NCBI GenBank assembly: GCA_900542615.1
Contig: UQOG01000006.1
Coordinates: forward strand, 1-53,039
Direction of reading: 5' to 3'
Origin: an uncultured Eubacteriales bacterium
GTDB lineage: Bacteria > Bacillota > Clostridia > Christensenellales > CAG-138
Length of the DNA: 53,039 bases
A program made the translations under genes and the position numbers. The notes beneath the pieces are model-generated. The model saw only the letters and a program-made list of their open reading frames with translations. It was not told the origin of the DNA and searched no databases. Positions 40,151 through 48,345 of the stretch are shown in pieces. Positions within the stretch are counted from its first letter, which is position 1. Each line of letters opens with the position of its first letter.

Positions 40151-41374
40151 ATGAAGAAGATCGTTTCTACCCTCATTGCCCTTGTGATGGTCCTGGTTTG
40201 TTTCGCGGGCTGCTCCAGCGCTCCCGCGGCTGACAGCAGCACCCCTGCGGCTGACAGCGCGGCTACGTCGGAAGAAGCCGCCGACAGCGCCGGCACCATC
40301 AAGGTCGGCGTTTTGGCCCCCCTGACCGGTTCCGTGGCGGAATACGGCGTGGCGGTCGCCAACGGCGTGAAAATGTATGTGGAAGAGCTCAACGCTGCCG
40401 GCGGCATCAACGGCAAGCAGGTTGAGCTGGTCGAATACGACGAGGAAGGCGATAGCGCCAAGGCTGTTACCGGCTACAATTCCCTGGTAGATCAGGGCGT
40501 CACCGCCATCATCGGCGACGTGACCACCGCCCCCACCGTGGCTGTTGTGGTGGAGAGCCAGGCCGACCAGATGCCCATGATCACCGCTTCCGCCACCGCT
40601 GACGCGGTCACCGTGGCCGAGGACGGCACCGTGTATGAGAACATGTTCCGTTCCTGCTTCATCGACCCCTTCCAGGGCAGCAAGATGGCTTCCTTTGCCA
40701 GCGAGAAGCTGAGCGCAAAGACCGCCGCCGTGCTGTATAACACCGGCTCCGACTATTCCATCGGCTGCGCCGAGGCCTTCCAGGAGCAGGCTGCCGCCAT
40801 GGGTATGGAGGTCGTGGCTGTGGAGAGCTATGCGGATGGCGCCACCGAGTTCCAGAGCCAGCTCACCAACATCGCTTCCAAGGCCCCCGATGTGCTCTTC
40901 ATCCCGGATTACTATAGCGTAATCGCCCTGGTTGCCCAGCAGGCCAACGCCGCCGGCGTCACCGCCACCATGCTGGGTTCCGACGGCTGGGACAGCGTGC
41001 TGGATGTGGTCACCGACGCTTCCCTGCTGGAAGGCTCCTACTACTGCTCCGGCTACTCCATCCAGGATACCTCCGAAGCGGTGCAGACCTTTGTGAGCGC
41101 CTACCAGGAGAAGTATGACGCCTCCCCCAACATGTTTGCCGCCCAGGGCTATGACGCCGCCATGATCATGTGCGCCGCCCTGGCCAAGGCCGAAGAGCAG
41201 GGCCTCACCGCCGGCACCGCGGAATACATGGCCGCCGTCATCGACGCCCTGAACGCCACCGACATGGAGTGCGTCACCGGCCACGTGACCTACGACGAGT
41301 TCAACAACCCGGAAAAGACCGCTGCCATCATCAACATCACCGGCGGCGCCGCCGAGTTCTGGGGCAAGTACTAA
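40151..41374 (+). CDS. livJ: branched-chain amino acid ABC transporter substrate-binding lipoprotein
   Basis: A 407-residue periplasmic-binding-type I protein (Leu/Ile/Val-binding family). Lipobox FAGC with Cys21, an Ala/Ser/Asp/Glu-rich linker, then IKVGVLAPLTGSVAEYGVAVANGVKMYVEELNAAGGINGKQVELVEYDEEGD, which is the family N terminus. Also present are TAIIGDVTTAPTVAVVVESQADQMPMITASATADAVT and a long C-terminal lobe ending AIINITGGAAEFWGKY. Start ATG 40151 has AAGGAG upstream. It is the first structural gene of livJHMGF and is separated from livH by two hairpins. Ligand specificity (Leu, Ile, Val or another amino acid) is not provable from sequence. Confidence 0.95.
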   Translation: MKKIVSTLIALVMVLVCFAGCSSAPAADSSTPAADSAATSEEAADSAGTIKVGVLAPLTGSVAEYGVAVANGVKMYVEELNAAGGINGKQVELVEYDEEGDSAKAVTGYNSLVDQGVTAIIGDVTTAPTVAVVVESQADQMPMITASATADAVTVAEDGTVYENMFRSCFIDPFQGSKMASFASEKLSAKTAAVLYNTGSDYSIGCAEAFQEQAAAMGMEVVAVESYADGATEFQSQLTNIASKAPDVLFIPDYYSVIALVAQQANAAGVTATMLGSDGWDSVLDVVTDASLLEGSYYCSGYSIQDTSEAVQTFVSAYQEKYDASPNMFAAQGYDAAMIMCAALAKAEEQGLTAGTAEYMAAVIDALNATDMECVTGHVTYDEFNNPEKTAAIINITGGAAEFWGKY

Positions 41375-41415
41375 TTCCCGGATTCGTCTTACCCAATACG
41401 ACACACTATCGCTGC

Positions 41416-41479
41416 TGCGGGGAAAACAGCCGTTTTCCCCGCACGGCATCGCAAATGAAGCCATAGCACTTGCGATGCC
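41416..41479 (+). terminator. two tandem hairpins between livJ and livH
   Basis: A perfect 12-bp hairpin (41416-41427 with 41432-41443, loop AGCC) is followed at once by a perfect 10-bp one (41445-41454 with 41470-41479). Neither has a T-run. Structures in this place usually protect the upstream mRNA from 3' exonucleases or terminate partially, so that the binding protein is made in excess over the permeases. Confidence 0.7.
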
Positions 41480-41509
41480 GCTTCCTATTTGAAGGAAAGG
41501 AATCACACT

Positions 41510-42388
41510 ATGCTATTTTTGTCCCAACTGATCAACGGCTTGCAGCTGGGCAGCATTTACGCCCTGGTGGCCTTGGGTTACAGCATGGTTTACGGCATTA
41601 TCATGCTGCTGAATTTTGCCCACGGCGATATCATCATGATGGGCGGGTATTTTGCCCTGGTCTCCCTGGCGGCCAGCTCCAACCCTGTCCTGGCGGTGAT
41701 CGCCACGGTAGCAGGGTGCGTGGTGCTGGCCGTTGTCATTGAAAAGGTGGCCTATAAGCCCCTGCGGCAAGCCCCCCGTATCTCCCTGCTGATTACCGCC
41801 ATCGGCGTATCCCTGCTGCTCCAGAACCTGGCCCAGCTGATCTGGACCGCCAATACCCGGGCCTTCCCCAGCACCATGATCATCCCCGCCATTACCTTTA
41901 ACCTGGGCGGCCTCTCCATCAGCCTGAACGTCATCGTCACCATCGTGGTGGCCGTGATCTCCATGGTGCTGCTGGCCTTCATCGTGCAGAAAACCAAGAT
42001 GGGCAAAGCCATGCGGGCCGTGAGCGAGGATACCGAAGCCGCCCAGCTGATGGGCATCAACGTGAACAATACCATCACCTATACCTTTATCATCGGCTCC
42101 GCCCTGGCGGGCATCGGCTCCATCCTCTATTGCTGCCGCTATCCCATCGTCAATCCCACCATGGGCTCCCTGCTGGGCCTTAAGGCCTTTGTTGCGGCCG
42201 TGCTGGGCGGCATTGGCTCCATCCCCGGCGCCATGATCGGCGGCTTTGCCATCGGCCTGGCAGAGGTGCTGGTCACCTCTATCGGCCTGTCCGCCTGGAC
42301 GGACGCGGTGGTGTTCGCGGTGCTGATCGTGGTGCTGCTCATCAAGCCCACCGGCTTTATGGGCGCCAGCATGACCGAAAAGGTATAA
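41510..42388 (+). CDS. livH: branched-chain amino acid ABC transporter permease LivH
   Basis: A 292-residue permease with about eight helices. The N terminus FLSQLINGLQLGSIYALVALGYSMVYGIIMLLNFAHGDIIMMG is the LivH signature. The cytoplasmic coupling motif KAMRAVSEDTEAAQLMGINVN, which contacts the ATPase, is present, followed by GSLLGLKAFVAAVLGGIGSIPGAMIGG. Start ATG 41510 has GGAAAGG upstream; a TTG at 41489 is less likely. Second structural gene of the operon. Confidence 0.96.
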   Translation: MLFLSQLINGLQLGSIYALVALGYSMVYGIIMLLNFAHGDIIMMGGYFALVSLAASSNPVLAVIATVAGCVVLAVVIEKVAYKPLRQAPRISLLITAIGVSLLLQNLAQLIWTANTRAFPSTMIIPAITFNLGGLSISLNVIVTIVVAVISMVLLAFIVQKTKMGKAMRAVSEDTEAAQLMGINVNNTITYTFIIGSALAGIGSILYCCRYPIVNPTMGSLLGLKAFVAAVLGGIGSIPGAMIGGFAIGLAEVLVTSIGLSAWTDAVVFAVLIVVLLIKPTGFMGASMTEKV

Positions 42389-42400
42389 GGAGGGCTGCCT

Positions 42401-43432
42401 ATGAAATCCACGTATAAGCAGATCCCCATGGTGGCCCGGTATCTGATCAACACGGCGTTGATCGTGGCCTTTCTGGCCGTGGGTACCACGGTGATCTCCA
42501 GCGGCCTCATCAACCGGGCCCAAAGCTCCGTGGTGCTCCAGGTGGGCATCTACATCATCCTGGCGGTCTCCCTGAACATCGTCACCGGCTACCTGGGCCA
42601 ATTGCCCCTGGGCCACGCGGGCTTTATGGCCGTAGGCGCCTACGCCGGGGCTATCTTCTGGAAAAGCAACCTGGGCGGCAGCCTGCCTACCGGGGTCGCC
42701 ATTTTTATCGGCCTGGTGCTGGCCGGCATCGTAGCCGCCATCTTCGGCATCCTCATCGGCATCCCCGCCCTGCGGCTTAAGGGGGACTATTTGGCCATCA
42801 TCACCCTGGGCTTTGGGGAGATCATCCGGGTGTGCATCATCAACCTGCCGGAGATCACCGGCGGCACCCCCGGTATGATGGGCATCCCTAAGCACGCCAG
42901 CTTCCTGGTGGTATACCTGGCGGTGGTGGTCACCTGCGCGGTGATCCACCTGATGATGAAATCCCGCCACGGCCGGGCCATCCTGTCCATCCGGGAAAAC
43001 GAGATCGCTGCGGAAAGCTGCGGCATCAATATTACCTATTATAAGGTGCTGGCCTTTGCGGTCTCCTCCTTCTTCGCCGGGGTCGCCGGCGCCCTCTACG
43101 CGGGCTATCAGGGCTTGCTCACCCCCACCAGCTTCGACTTCATGGCTTCCATCAACATCCTGGTGATGGTGGTGCTGGGCGGCATGGGCTCCATGATCGG
43201 CTCCGTGATCGCCGCTGCGGTGCTCACCAGCCTGCCCCTGGCCCTCCAGGCCCTGAATACCTACCGGATGGTCATCTACTCCATCCTGCTGATCGCCACC
43301 ATGATCTTCAAGCCCTCCGGCCTGATGGGGACCTATGACTTCTCCATGAGCCGGTTGCTGGAGAAGGTCATCAACGCCAAGCAGATCCGGGCGGAAAAGA
43401 AAGCCAAGAAAGCAGGTGACGCAAATGGATAA
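42401..43432 (+). CDS. livM: branched-chain amino acid ABC transporter permease LivM
   Basis: A 343-residue permease with about nine helices, partner of LivH. Family segments: NIVTGYLGQLPLGHAGFMAVGAYAGA, IPALRLKGDYLAIITLGFGEIIRV, the ATPase-coupling helix SIRENEIAAESCGINITYYKVLAFAVSSFFAGVAGALYAG, and MVVLGGMGSMIGSVIAAAVLTSLP. The C terminus is basic (KQIRAEKKAKKAGD). Start ATG 42401 with AAGGAGGG, 12 bases after livH; its end overlaps livG by 8 bases. Confidence 0.96.
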   Translation: MKSTYKQIPMVARYLINTALIVAFLAVGTTVISSGLINRAQSSVVLQVGIYIILAVSLNIVTGYLGQLPLGHAGFMAVGAYAGAIFWKSNLGGSLPTGVAIFIGLVLAGIVAAIFGILIGIPALRLKGDYLAIITLGFGEIIRVCIINLPEITGGTPGMMGIPKHASFLVVYLAVVVTCAVIHLMMKSRHGRAILSIRENEIAAESCGINITYYKVLAFAVSSFFAGVAGALYAGYQGLLTPTSFDFMASINILVMVVLGGMGSMIGSVIAAAVLTSLPLALQALNTYRMVIYSILLIATMIFKPSGLMGTYDFSMSRLLEKVINAKQIRAEKKAKKAGDANG

Positions 43433-44267
43433 ACTGGTTCGTGTTCCCGGCAACGCGCTGATCCCCGAGCGGGACCTGGGTAAGCTGCCCATTTTGGACA
43501 TCCGCCATCTTGGCATCGACTTTGGCGGCCTGAGCGCAGTGGACGATTTTAACCTAACCATCGGCCGCACGGAGATCGCCGGCCTGATCGGCCCCAACGG
43601 TGCAGGCAAGACCACCGTGTTCAACCTGCTCACCAACGTATACCATCCCACCCGGGGCTCCATCCTGCTGGATGGGAAGGACACGGCGGGCAAAAAGACC
43701 TATCAGCTCAATAAGATGGGCATTGCCCGAACCTTCCAGAACATCCGGCTGTTCAAGAACCTCACCGTGGAGGATAACGTCAAGATCGGCCTGCACAACG
43801 CCACGGACTATTCCCTGGCCCAATCCATCCTCCGGCTTCCGGTATTTTGGAAGAAGGAAAAGAAGGCCCACGAGAAGGCCTTGGAGCTGCTTTCCATCTT
43901 CGATATGCAGGACATGGCGGACTGGAAGGCGGGCAGCCTGCCCTATGGGGCCCAGCGCCGGCTGGAAATCGTCCGGGCCCTGGCCACCAAGCCCGGGATC
44001 ATGCTGCTGGACGAACCTGCCGCCGGTATGAATCCTTCCGAAACCACCGAATTGATGGAAAACATCCGCAAGATCCGGGATACCTTCCACATCGCCATCA
44101 TGCTCATCGAGCACGATATGAACCTGGTGATGGGCATTTGCGAGGGCATTGCCGTGCTCAACTATGGCCGCATCATTGCCAAGGGTTCCCCGGAGGAGAT
44201 CAAGTCCAACCCCGTGGTCATCGAAGCCTATCTAGGCAAGAAGGGAGGCGCCCAGGCCCATGCTTAA
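43425..44267 (+). CDS. livG: branched-chain amino acid ABC transporter ATPase LivG
   Basis: A 280-residue ATP-binding subunit. Walker A GPNGAGKTT, Q-loop region FQNIRLF, signature LPYGAQRRLEIVRALAT (the LivG form of the ABC signature, with YGAQ in place of SGGQ), Walker B IMLLDEPAAGMNP and the switch histidine in LIEHDMNLVMGI. A helical insert typical of LivG (about 100-140, YSLAQSILRLPVFWKKEKKAHEKALELL) is present. Start ATG 43425 with AGGTG five bases upstream lies within the livM end; a GTG at 43416 is an alternative. Overlaps livF by 8 bases. Confidence 0.96.
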   Translation: MDKLVRVPGNALIPERDLGKLPILDIRHLGIDFGGLSAVDDFNLTIGRTEIAGLIGPNGAGKTTVFNLLTNVYHPTRGSILLDGKDTAGKKTYQLNKMGIARTFQNIRLFKNLTVEDNVKIGLHNATDYSLAQSILRLPVFWKKEKKAHEKALELLSIFDMQDMADWKAGSLPYGAQRRLEIVRALATKPGIMLLDEPAAGMNPSETTELMENIRKIRDTFHIAIMLIEHDMNLVMGICEGIAVLNYGRIIAKGSPEEIKSNPVVIEAYLGKKGGAQAHA

Positions 44268-44958
44268 GGTCGAGGATATTCATGTTTACTATGGCAACAT
44301 CCACGCGGTAAAGGGCATTTCCTTCCACGTAAACGAGGGGGAGATCGTTTCCCTGATCGGCGCCAACGGCGCGGGGAAATCCACGGTGCTCAAGACCATC
44401 TCCGGGATTCTGCGGGCCAAGAGCGGCAGCATCTCCTTCCTGGGCCACGACATCACCAAGGTGGAGGCCCATAAGATCGTCCGCCAAGGCATCGCCCATG
44501 TGCCGGAGGGCCGCCGGATCTTCCTGAAGATGACGGTAATGGAAAACCTGGAGATGGGCGCCTTTACCCGCAAGGAAGTCTCCAAGGAGGATGTGGAACG
44601 GGTATTTGAGCGCTTCCCCCGGCTTAAGGAGCGGCAAAGCCAGATCGCCGGCACCCTCTCCGGCGGCGAGCAGCAGATGCTGGCCATGGGCCGCGCCCTG
44701 ATGAGCTCCCCCAAGCTGCTGATGCTGGATGAGCCCTCCATGGGTCTGGCGCCCCTGCTGGTGGAGCAGATCTTCGACATCATTAAGACCCTCCACGCAG
44801 CCGGCACCACCATTTTGCTGGTGGAGCAGAACGCGGGCATGGCCCTGGAGATCGCGGACCGGGCCTATGTGCTGGAGACCGGCCGCATCAGCCTGAGCGG
44901 CACCGGCGCCGCGCTCGCGGATAGCGAGGACATCAAGAAAGCCTATCTGGGGGGCTAA
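44260..44958 (+). CDS. livF: branched-chain amino acid ABC transporter ATPase LivF
   Basis: A 232-residue ATP-binding subunit, shorter than LivG as usual. It starts MLKVEDIHVYYGNIHAVKGISF. Walker A is GANGAGKST, the family block VPEGRRIFLKMTVMENLEMGAF is intact, the signature is LSGGEQQMLAMGRAL, Walker B is LLMLDEPSMGL, and the switch region is LLVEQNAGMALEIADRAYVLETGRI. Its start codon lies within livG. Last gene of the operon, followed by a terminator. Confidence 0.96.
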   Translation: MLKVEDIHVYYGNIHAVKGISFHVNEGEIVSLIGANGAGKSTVLKTISGILRAKSGSISFLGHDITKVEAHKIVRQGIAHVPEGRRIFLKMTVMENLEMGAFTRKEVSKEDVERVFERFPRLKERQSQIAGTLSGGEQQMLAMGRALMSSPKLLMLDEPSMGLAPLLVEQIFDIIKTLHAAGTTILLVEQNAGMALEIADRAYVLETGRISLSGTGAALADSEDIKKAYLGG

Positions 44959-44973
44959 CGCCCCTGCAAAATT

Positions 44974-45017
44974 CCCCGGCTCACTCCTTTCCCAAGGGGG
45001 CCCGGCCGGGGTTTTTT
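44974..45017 (+). terminator. terminator of the liv operon
   Basis: CCCCGGC (44974-44980) pairs with GCCGGGG (45005-45011) across a loop that also pairs internally (CCTTTCCC with GGGGG). Six T follow. It lies 16 bases past the livF stop. Confidence 0.85.
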
Positions 45018-45049
45018 GCTGTTCAGAAACCAAGACGAGGTGATCGGAT

Positions 45050-46426
45050 ATGGAACAAATTCAGGATCGTAGCGAATTTCTCGCCACGGAACCCATGGGG
45101 AAGCTGCTGCGCAGGCTGGCGGTCCCGGCGGTGATCGCCCAGCTGGTCAACGTCCTGTATAACATCATCGACCGGGTCTATATCGGCCACATCCCGGGCA
45201 TCGGCAAGCTGGCCCTGACGGGGGTGGGCGTATGCCTGCCCATCATCCTGATGATCTCCGCCTTTGCCGCCCTGGTGGCCATGGGGGGCGCACCCCAGGC
45301 CAGCATTCAGATGGGGATGCGGGACAACGAAAAGGCCGAGGAGATCCTGGGCAACTGCACGGCCTTGATGCTGGTATGCAGCGCCCTGCTGATGGCGGTG
45401 ATCTTCATATGGTGCCGGCCTTTGCTCCTTATGTTTGGGGCCAGCGAAAACACCATCACCTATGCGGAGCCCTATATGCGTATCTATACCTGGGGCACGC
45501 CCTTTGTGCAGCTGGCCTTGGGGCTCAACGCCTTTATCAGCGCCCAGGGCTTTACCCGCGCCAGCATGAACTCCGTGATCATTGGCGCGGTGGCCAATAT
45601 CATCCTGGACCCCATCTTCATCTTCCTGCTGGATATGGGCCCCCAGGGCGCCGCTCTGGCCACGGTGATCTCCCAGGCCATCTCCGCCCTTTGGATGGTG
45701 CGCTTCCTCACCAGCGAGCATACGGTGCTCCACATCCGGCGGCAATATCTGCGGATCGATTGGCCTATCATCGCCCCCTGCCTGGCCCTGGGTCTTTCCC
45801 CCTTTATTATGCAGGTGACGGAAAGCGCCATTTCCGTGTGCTTCAATTCCTCCCTGCTTCACTATGGAGGGGACACCGCCGTGGGCGCCATGACCATCCT
45901 TAACAGCCTGATGATGTTCTTCATGATGCCTCTCCGGGGCTTGACCCAAGGGGCCCAGCCCATCACCAGCTACAACTACGGCGCAAAAAACGCCGCCCGG
46001 GTCAAGGCCTCCTTCTCCGTGCTGTTAAAAGCGTGCCTGGGGTATTCCCTGCTCTTTGGCATCAGCATCCTGGCCTTCCCGGAACTCTTTGCCCGGATGT
46101 TTACCCCGGACCCGGAACTGATCGCCTATACCGCCTGGGCCGGCCGGATCTACTTTGCCGCCACCGCCATCTTCGGCATCCAGCTGGCCTGCCAGCAGAC
46201 CCTGGTTTCCATCGGCAACGCCAAAACCAGTACCTTTCTAGCCCTGTTCCGCAAGGTATTGGTGCTGATCCCCCTGATCTATATCCTGCCGGCCTTTCTG
46301 GAAAACAAAACCATGGCCGTCTATCTGGCGGAACCCGTGGCGGATTTTCTGGCGGTGGCGTTGACCAGCATCCTGTTCGCCAAAAACTTCAAGCGCGCCC
46401 TGCGGGAAATGGCCCCCCAGCCCTAG
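45050..46426 (+). CDS. MATE-family exporter, MepA-like branch
   Basis: A 458-residue twelve-helix MATE transporter. The N terminus EFLATEPMGKLLRRLAVPAVIAQLVNVLYNIIDRVYIGHIPG and the motif SLLHYGGDTAVGAMTILNSLMMFFMMPLRGLTQGAQPITSYNYGAKN identify the MepA-type clostridial/staphylococcal group, distinct from the MATE protein at 37089-38495. MepA-type pumps export cationic drugs and dyes; the physiological substrate is unknown. Start ATG 45050 with AGGTG upstream. It follows the liv terminator by 33 bases; I see no clear promoter of its own, so read-through is possible. Confidence 0.9.
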   Translation: MEQIQDRSEFLATEPMGKLLRRLAVPAVIAQLVNVLYNIIDRVYIGHIPGIGKLALTGVGVCLPIILMISAFAALVAMGGAPQASIQMGMRDNEKAEEILGNCTALMLVCSALLMAVIFIWCRPLLLMFGASENTITYAEPYMRIYTWGTPFVQLALGLNAFISAQGFTRASMNSVIIGAVANIILDPIFIFLLDMGPQGAALATVISQAISALWMVRFLTSEHTVLHIRRQYLRIDWPIIAPCLALGLSPFIMQVTESAISVCFNSSLLHYGGDTAVGAMTILNSLMMFFMMPLRGLTQGAQPITSYNYGAKNAARVKASFSVLLKACLGYSLLFGISILAFPELFARMFTPDPELIAYTAWAGRIYFAATAIFGIQLACQQTLVSIGNAKTSTFLALFRKVLVLIPLIYILPAFLENKTMAVYLAEPVADFLAVALTSILFAKNFKRALREMAPQP

Positions 46427-46518
46427 CTTTAGGCCGGCTGTTGCCCCTTTGCCGGGCCAAAGGATTGTCCAAAACGCCCAGCCTCGTTTTTCTTTTGGCG
46501 CTTCAATGGAGTCAACCG

Positions 46519-46547
46519 TTGTGCGCTTTGCATATATTTGCTATATT
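46519..46547 (+). promoter_or_regulatory. promoter of the small four-helix protein gene
   Basis: TTGTGC (46519-46524), 17-base spacer, TATATT (46542-46547), about 35 bases before the start at 46582. The -35 matches only three of six bases. Confidence 0.55.
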
Positions 46548-46581
46548 GAAGAAACAATGCCGCATGGGAGGTGTGTATTAT

Positions 46582-47025
46582 ATGGCGAAACGAAGCTTGC
46601 TGGCGGTTTCCCCCCTTGCCGTTGGGTACGGGTTGAACCACGCGATGCTGAATTTGCCTATCCCGATCCTGGTAATCGCCATCTTGGGCCTGTGCCTCCT
46701 GTTTTTGTGGGGGTATTTCTCCTACCGCATCGCTTCCCGCGACAAGAACCCCTTTCTGCAAGCCTGTTGGATCTGCGCTTTCGGATTCCTGATGCTGTTG
46801 CTGGTGCTTTACCAGGAGCTGGTGCTGGGACGCTACTGGTTTAACCTCTTTGGCACCGCGCCCCAGCTGTATTTCCTGCCTTTGTTTGCCGTCGCTACCA
46901 CCGCCCTGCGGCTTTCCGTGGCCCTCTTTGTGCCGATCACCCAGATATGGCCCTACTATATCCTCATCTGGGGCTGCATGTTCGCAGCCAGCTGCGCGGG
47001 CTGCCTGAAAAAGGGCAAGGCCTGA
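46582..47025 (+). CDS. four-helix membrane protein, unknown
   Basis: A 147-residue protein with four hydrophobic segments: about 24-45 (PIPILVIAILGLCLLFLWGYF), 62-82 (ACWICAFGFLMLLLVLYQELV), 95-117 (LYFLPLFAVATTALRLSVALFV) and 122-140 (IWPYYILIWGCMFAASCAG). No family recognised. Three Cys near the ends of the helices and a basic C terminus (LKKGKA) suggest the C terminus is inside. Start ATG 46582 follows GGGAGGTG at about 8 bases. It has its own weak promoter and is followed by a hairpin. Confidence 0.75.
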   Translation: MAKRSLLAVSPLAVGYGLNHAMLNLPIPILVIAILGLCLLFLWGYFSYRIASRDKNPFLQACWICAFGFLMLLLVLYQELVLGRYWFNLFGTAPQLYFLPLFAVATTALRLSVALFVPITQIWPYYILIWGCMFAASCAGCLKKGKA

Positions 47026-47071
47026 GTCCTTCCGCCCGCCGGAGCGGGCCAATGCAAAACCGCCAAAAGCA

Positions 47072-47106
47072 AGATCCGCCGCATGGCTTGCCCATGCGGC
47101 GGATCT
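47072..47106 (-). terminator. terminator after rubrerythrin
   Basis: A perfect 15-bp inverted repeat (47072-47086 with 47092-47106, loop of five). Read leftward it is followed by TGCTTTTGGCGG, a modest T-stretch. It sits between the convergent unknown membrane protein gene and rubrerythrin and can serve both. Confidence 0.8.
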
Positions 47107-47158
47107 GCTAATTCATTCGATTGGCGAGGCTTTCATCCGGCCCCGCCTGTGGACGGGA

Positions 47159-47695
47159 TCAATAATTCTCCGCCCGCACCTCAAAGTAGCTCTGGGGATG
47201 GAGGCACACGGGGCATACCTCGGGGGCCTTCTTGCCGATGACCAGGTGGCCGCAGTTCCGGCACTCCCACATGGTCTCGCCCGCCTTTTCAAAGACGGCC
47301 TTCATCTCCACGTTGTTGAGCAGCTTGCGATAGCGCTCCTCATGGGTCTTTTCAATGGCGGCTACCGCGCGGAACCGGGCGGCCAGCTCCACAAAGCCCT
47401 CTTCCTCCGCTTCCTTGGCGAAGGTGGCGTACATGTCCGTCCACTCATAGTTTTCGCCCTCTGCCGCATGGAGCAGGTTGGCGGCGGTATCGCCCAGCTC
47501 GCCCAGCGCCTTGAACCAGAGCTTGGCGTGCTCCTTTTCGTTGTTGGCGGTTTTCTCAAAGATCTCCGCGATCTGCTGATAGCCCTCCTTGCGGGCTACG
47601 CTGGCAAAATAGGTGTACTTATTGCGCGCCTGGGATTCCCCCGCAAACGCGGCCTGTAGGTTCTTCTCGGTCTTGCTGCCTTTGAGTTCCATCAT
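47159..47695 (-). CDS. rbr: rubrerythrin
   Basis: A 178-residue peroxide reductase protecting anaerobes. The N-terminal ferritin-like four-helix domain supplies di-iron ligands in AFAGESQARNKY, EKEHAKLW, KEAEEEGFVELAARFRAVAAIEKTHEERY. The C-terminal rubredoxin domain has two C-x-x-C pairs, WECRNCGHL and EVCPVCLHP. The domain order is the classical one. Two successive ATG codons (47695 and 47692) follow GGGAGG. Single gene with a strong promoter overlapped by a 7-1-7 inverted repeat, so peroxide or iron control by a PerR/Fur-family protein is likely. Confidence 0.97.
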   Translation of the reverse strand: MMELKGSKTEKNLQAAFAGESQARNKYTYFASVARKEGYQQIAEIFEKTANNEKEHAKLWFKALGELGDTAANLLHAAEGENYEWTDMYATFAKEAEEEGFVELAARFRAVAAIEKTHEERYRKLLNNVEMKAVFEKAGETMWECRNCGHLVIGKKAPEVCPVCLHPQSYFEVRAENY

Positions 47696-47718
47696 TCAAT
47701 CCTCCCTTAAGATTGGTA

Positions 47719-47735
47719 ACTATTATTATAATAGT
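47719..47735 (-). promoter_or_regulatory. candidate PerR/Fur-family operator at the rubrerythrin promoter
   Basis: CTATTAT-T-ATAATAG is a perfect 7-1-7 inverted repeat (47720-47734), extended by one A-T pair outwards, lying over the -10 hexamer. The 7-1-7 shape and A/T content are those of Fur-superfamily boxes, but the half-site differs from the PerR consensus TTATAAT. Confidence 0.6.
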
Positions 47736-47756
47736 ACTTTATAGTCTATCTGTCAA
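47728..47756 (-). promoter_or_regulatory. promoter of rubrerythrin
   Basis: Leftward TTGACA (47751-47756), 17-base spacer, TATTAT (47728-47733), about 35 bases before the start. The -35 lies inside the end of the upstream ogt gene. Confidence 0.88.
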
Positions 47757-48203
47757 GGCTTTTTCCAGCTGTAGCAGGAATTTTTTTCTTTCCTCTCCCC
47801 AGGCGAAGCCCACCAGGCTTCCGTCCTTGCCCACCACCCGGTGGCAGGGGATCAGGATACCGATGGGGTTTTTCCCGCAGGCGCCGCCCACGGCTCTTGC
47901 GCCCTTTGGGCAGCCCACCCGTTGGGCCAGCTCCCCATAGGTGATGGTAACACCGTATGGTATTTTTTGCAATTGTTTCCAAACCCTTTTTTGAAAATCC
48001 GTACCCGCCGGGCACAGGGGCAGCTGAAACGCCCGGCGTTGGCCCGCGAAATAGGCGGCCAGCTGGGCATGGGCTTCCCCCAGGAGGGGCGTCTCCCGCT
48101 CCATGCCGGCGGCGGGCCGCGCAAAACCCAGGGCTGTGATGTAATCCCCTTCCTGGCAGATATACACCCTGCCTATGGGGGTGGACGCGGCTTGATACTC
48201 CAT
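47739..48203 (-). CDS. ogt: methylated-DNA-[protein]-cysteine S-methyltransferase
   Basis: A 154-residue suicide repair protein removing alkyl groups from O6-alkylguanine. The N-terminal domain starts MEYQAASTPIGRVYI. The DNA-binding helix-turn-helix includes IPYGVTITYGELAQRVGCPKGARAVGGACGKNPIGILIPCHRVVG, with the acceptor cysteine in PCHRV, and FLLQLE follows at the C terminus. Length is normal for Ogt. Start ATG 48203 follows AGGAGG. It runs leftward into rubrerythrin, whose promoter overlaps its 3' end. Confidence 0.95.
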   Translation of the reverse strand: MEYQAASTPIGRVYICQEGDYITALGFARPAAGMERETPLLGEAHAQLAAYFAGQRRAFQLPLCPAGTDFQKRVWKQLQKIPYGVTITYGELAQRVGCPKGARAVGGACGKNPIGILIPCHRVVGKDGSLVGFAWGEERKKFLLQLEKALTDRL

Positions 48204-48345
48204 AGCTGGATTCCTCCTAGTTTTCCCCGTACCGCAGGCAATATCCGCCCTGCTGGCCCGCCTGCTCTGGGGATCATGATAGCGTTGGGTTTATTAAGAA
48301 ACCATTAGGGATTCATCAAGTTTATCTTAGACCTGGGGATTTCCC

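Noticed and set aside
40109..41506. 465-codon open frame on the minus strand
   Set aside because: Antisense to livJ and low-complexity Gly/His/Val-rich; explained by the strand bias of livJ.
41513..43693. 726-codon open frame on the minus strand
   Set aside because: Antisense to livH, livM and the start of livG. The His/Asp/Gly-rich translation is a mirror of the codon bias on the other strand.
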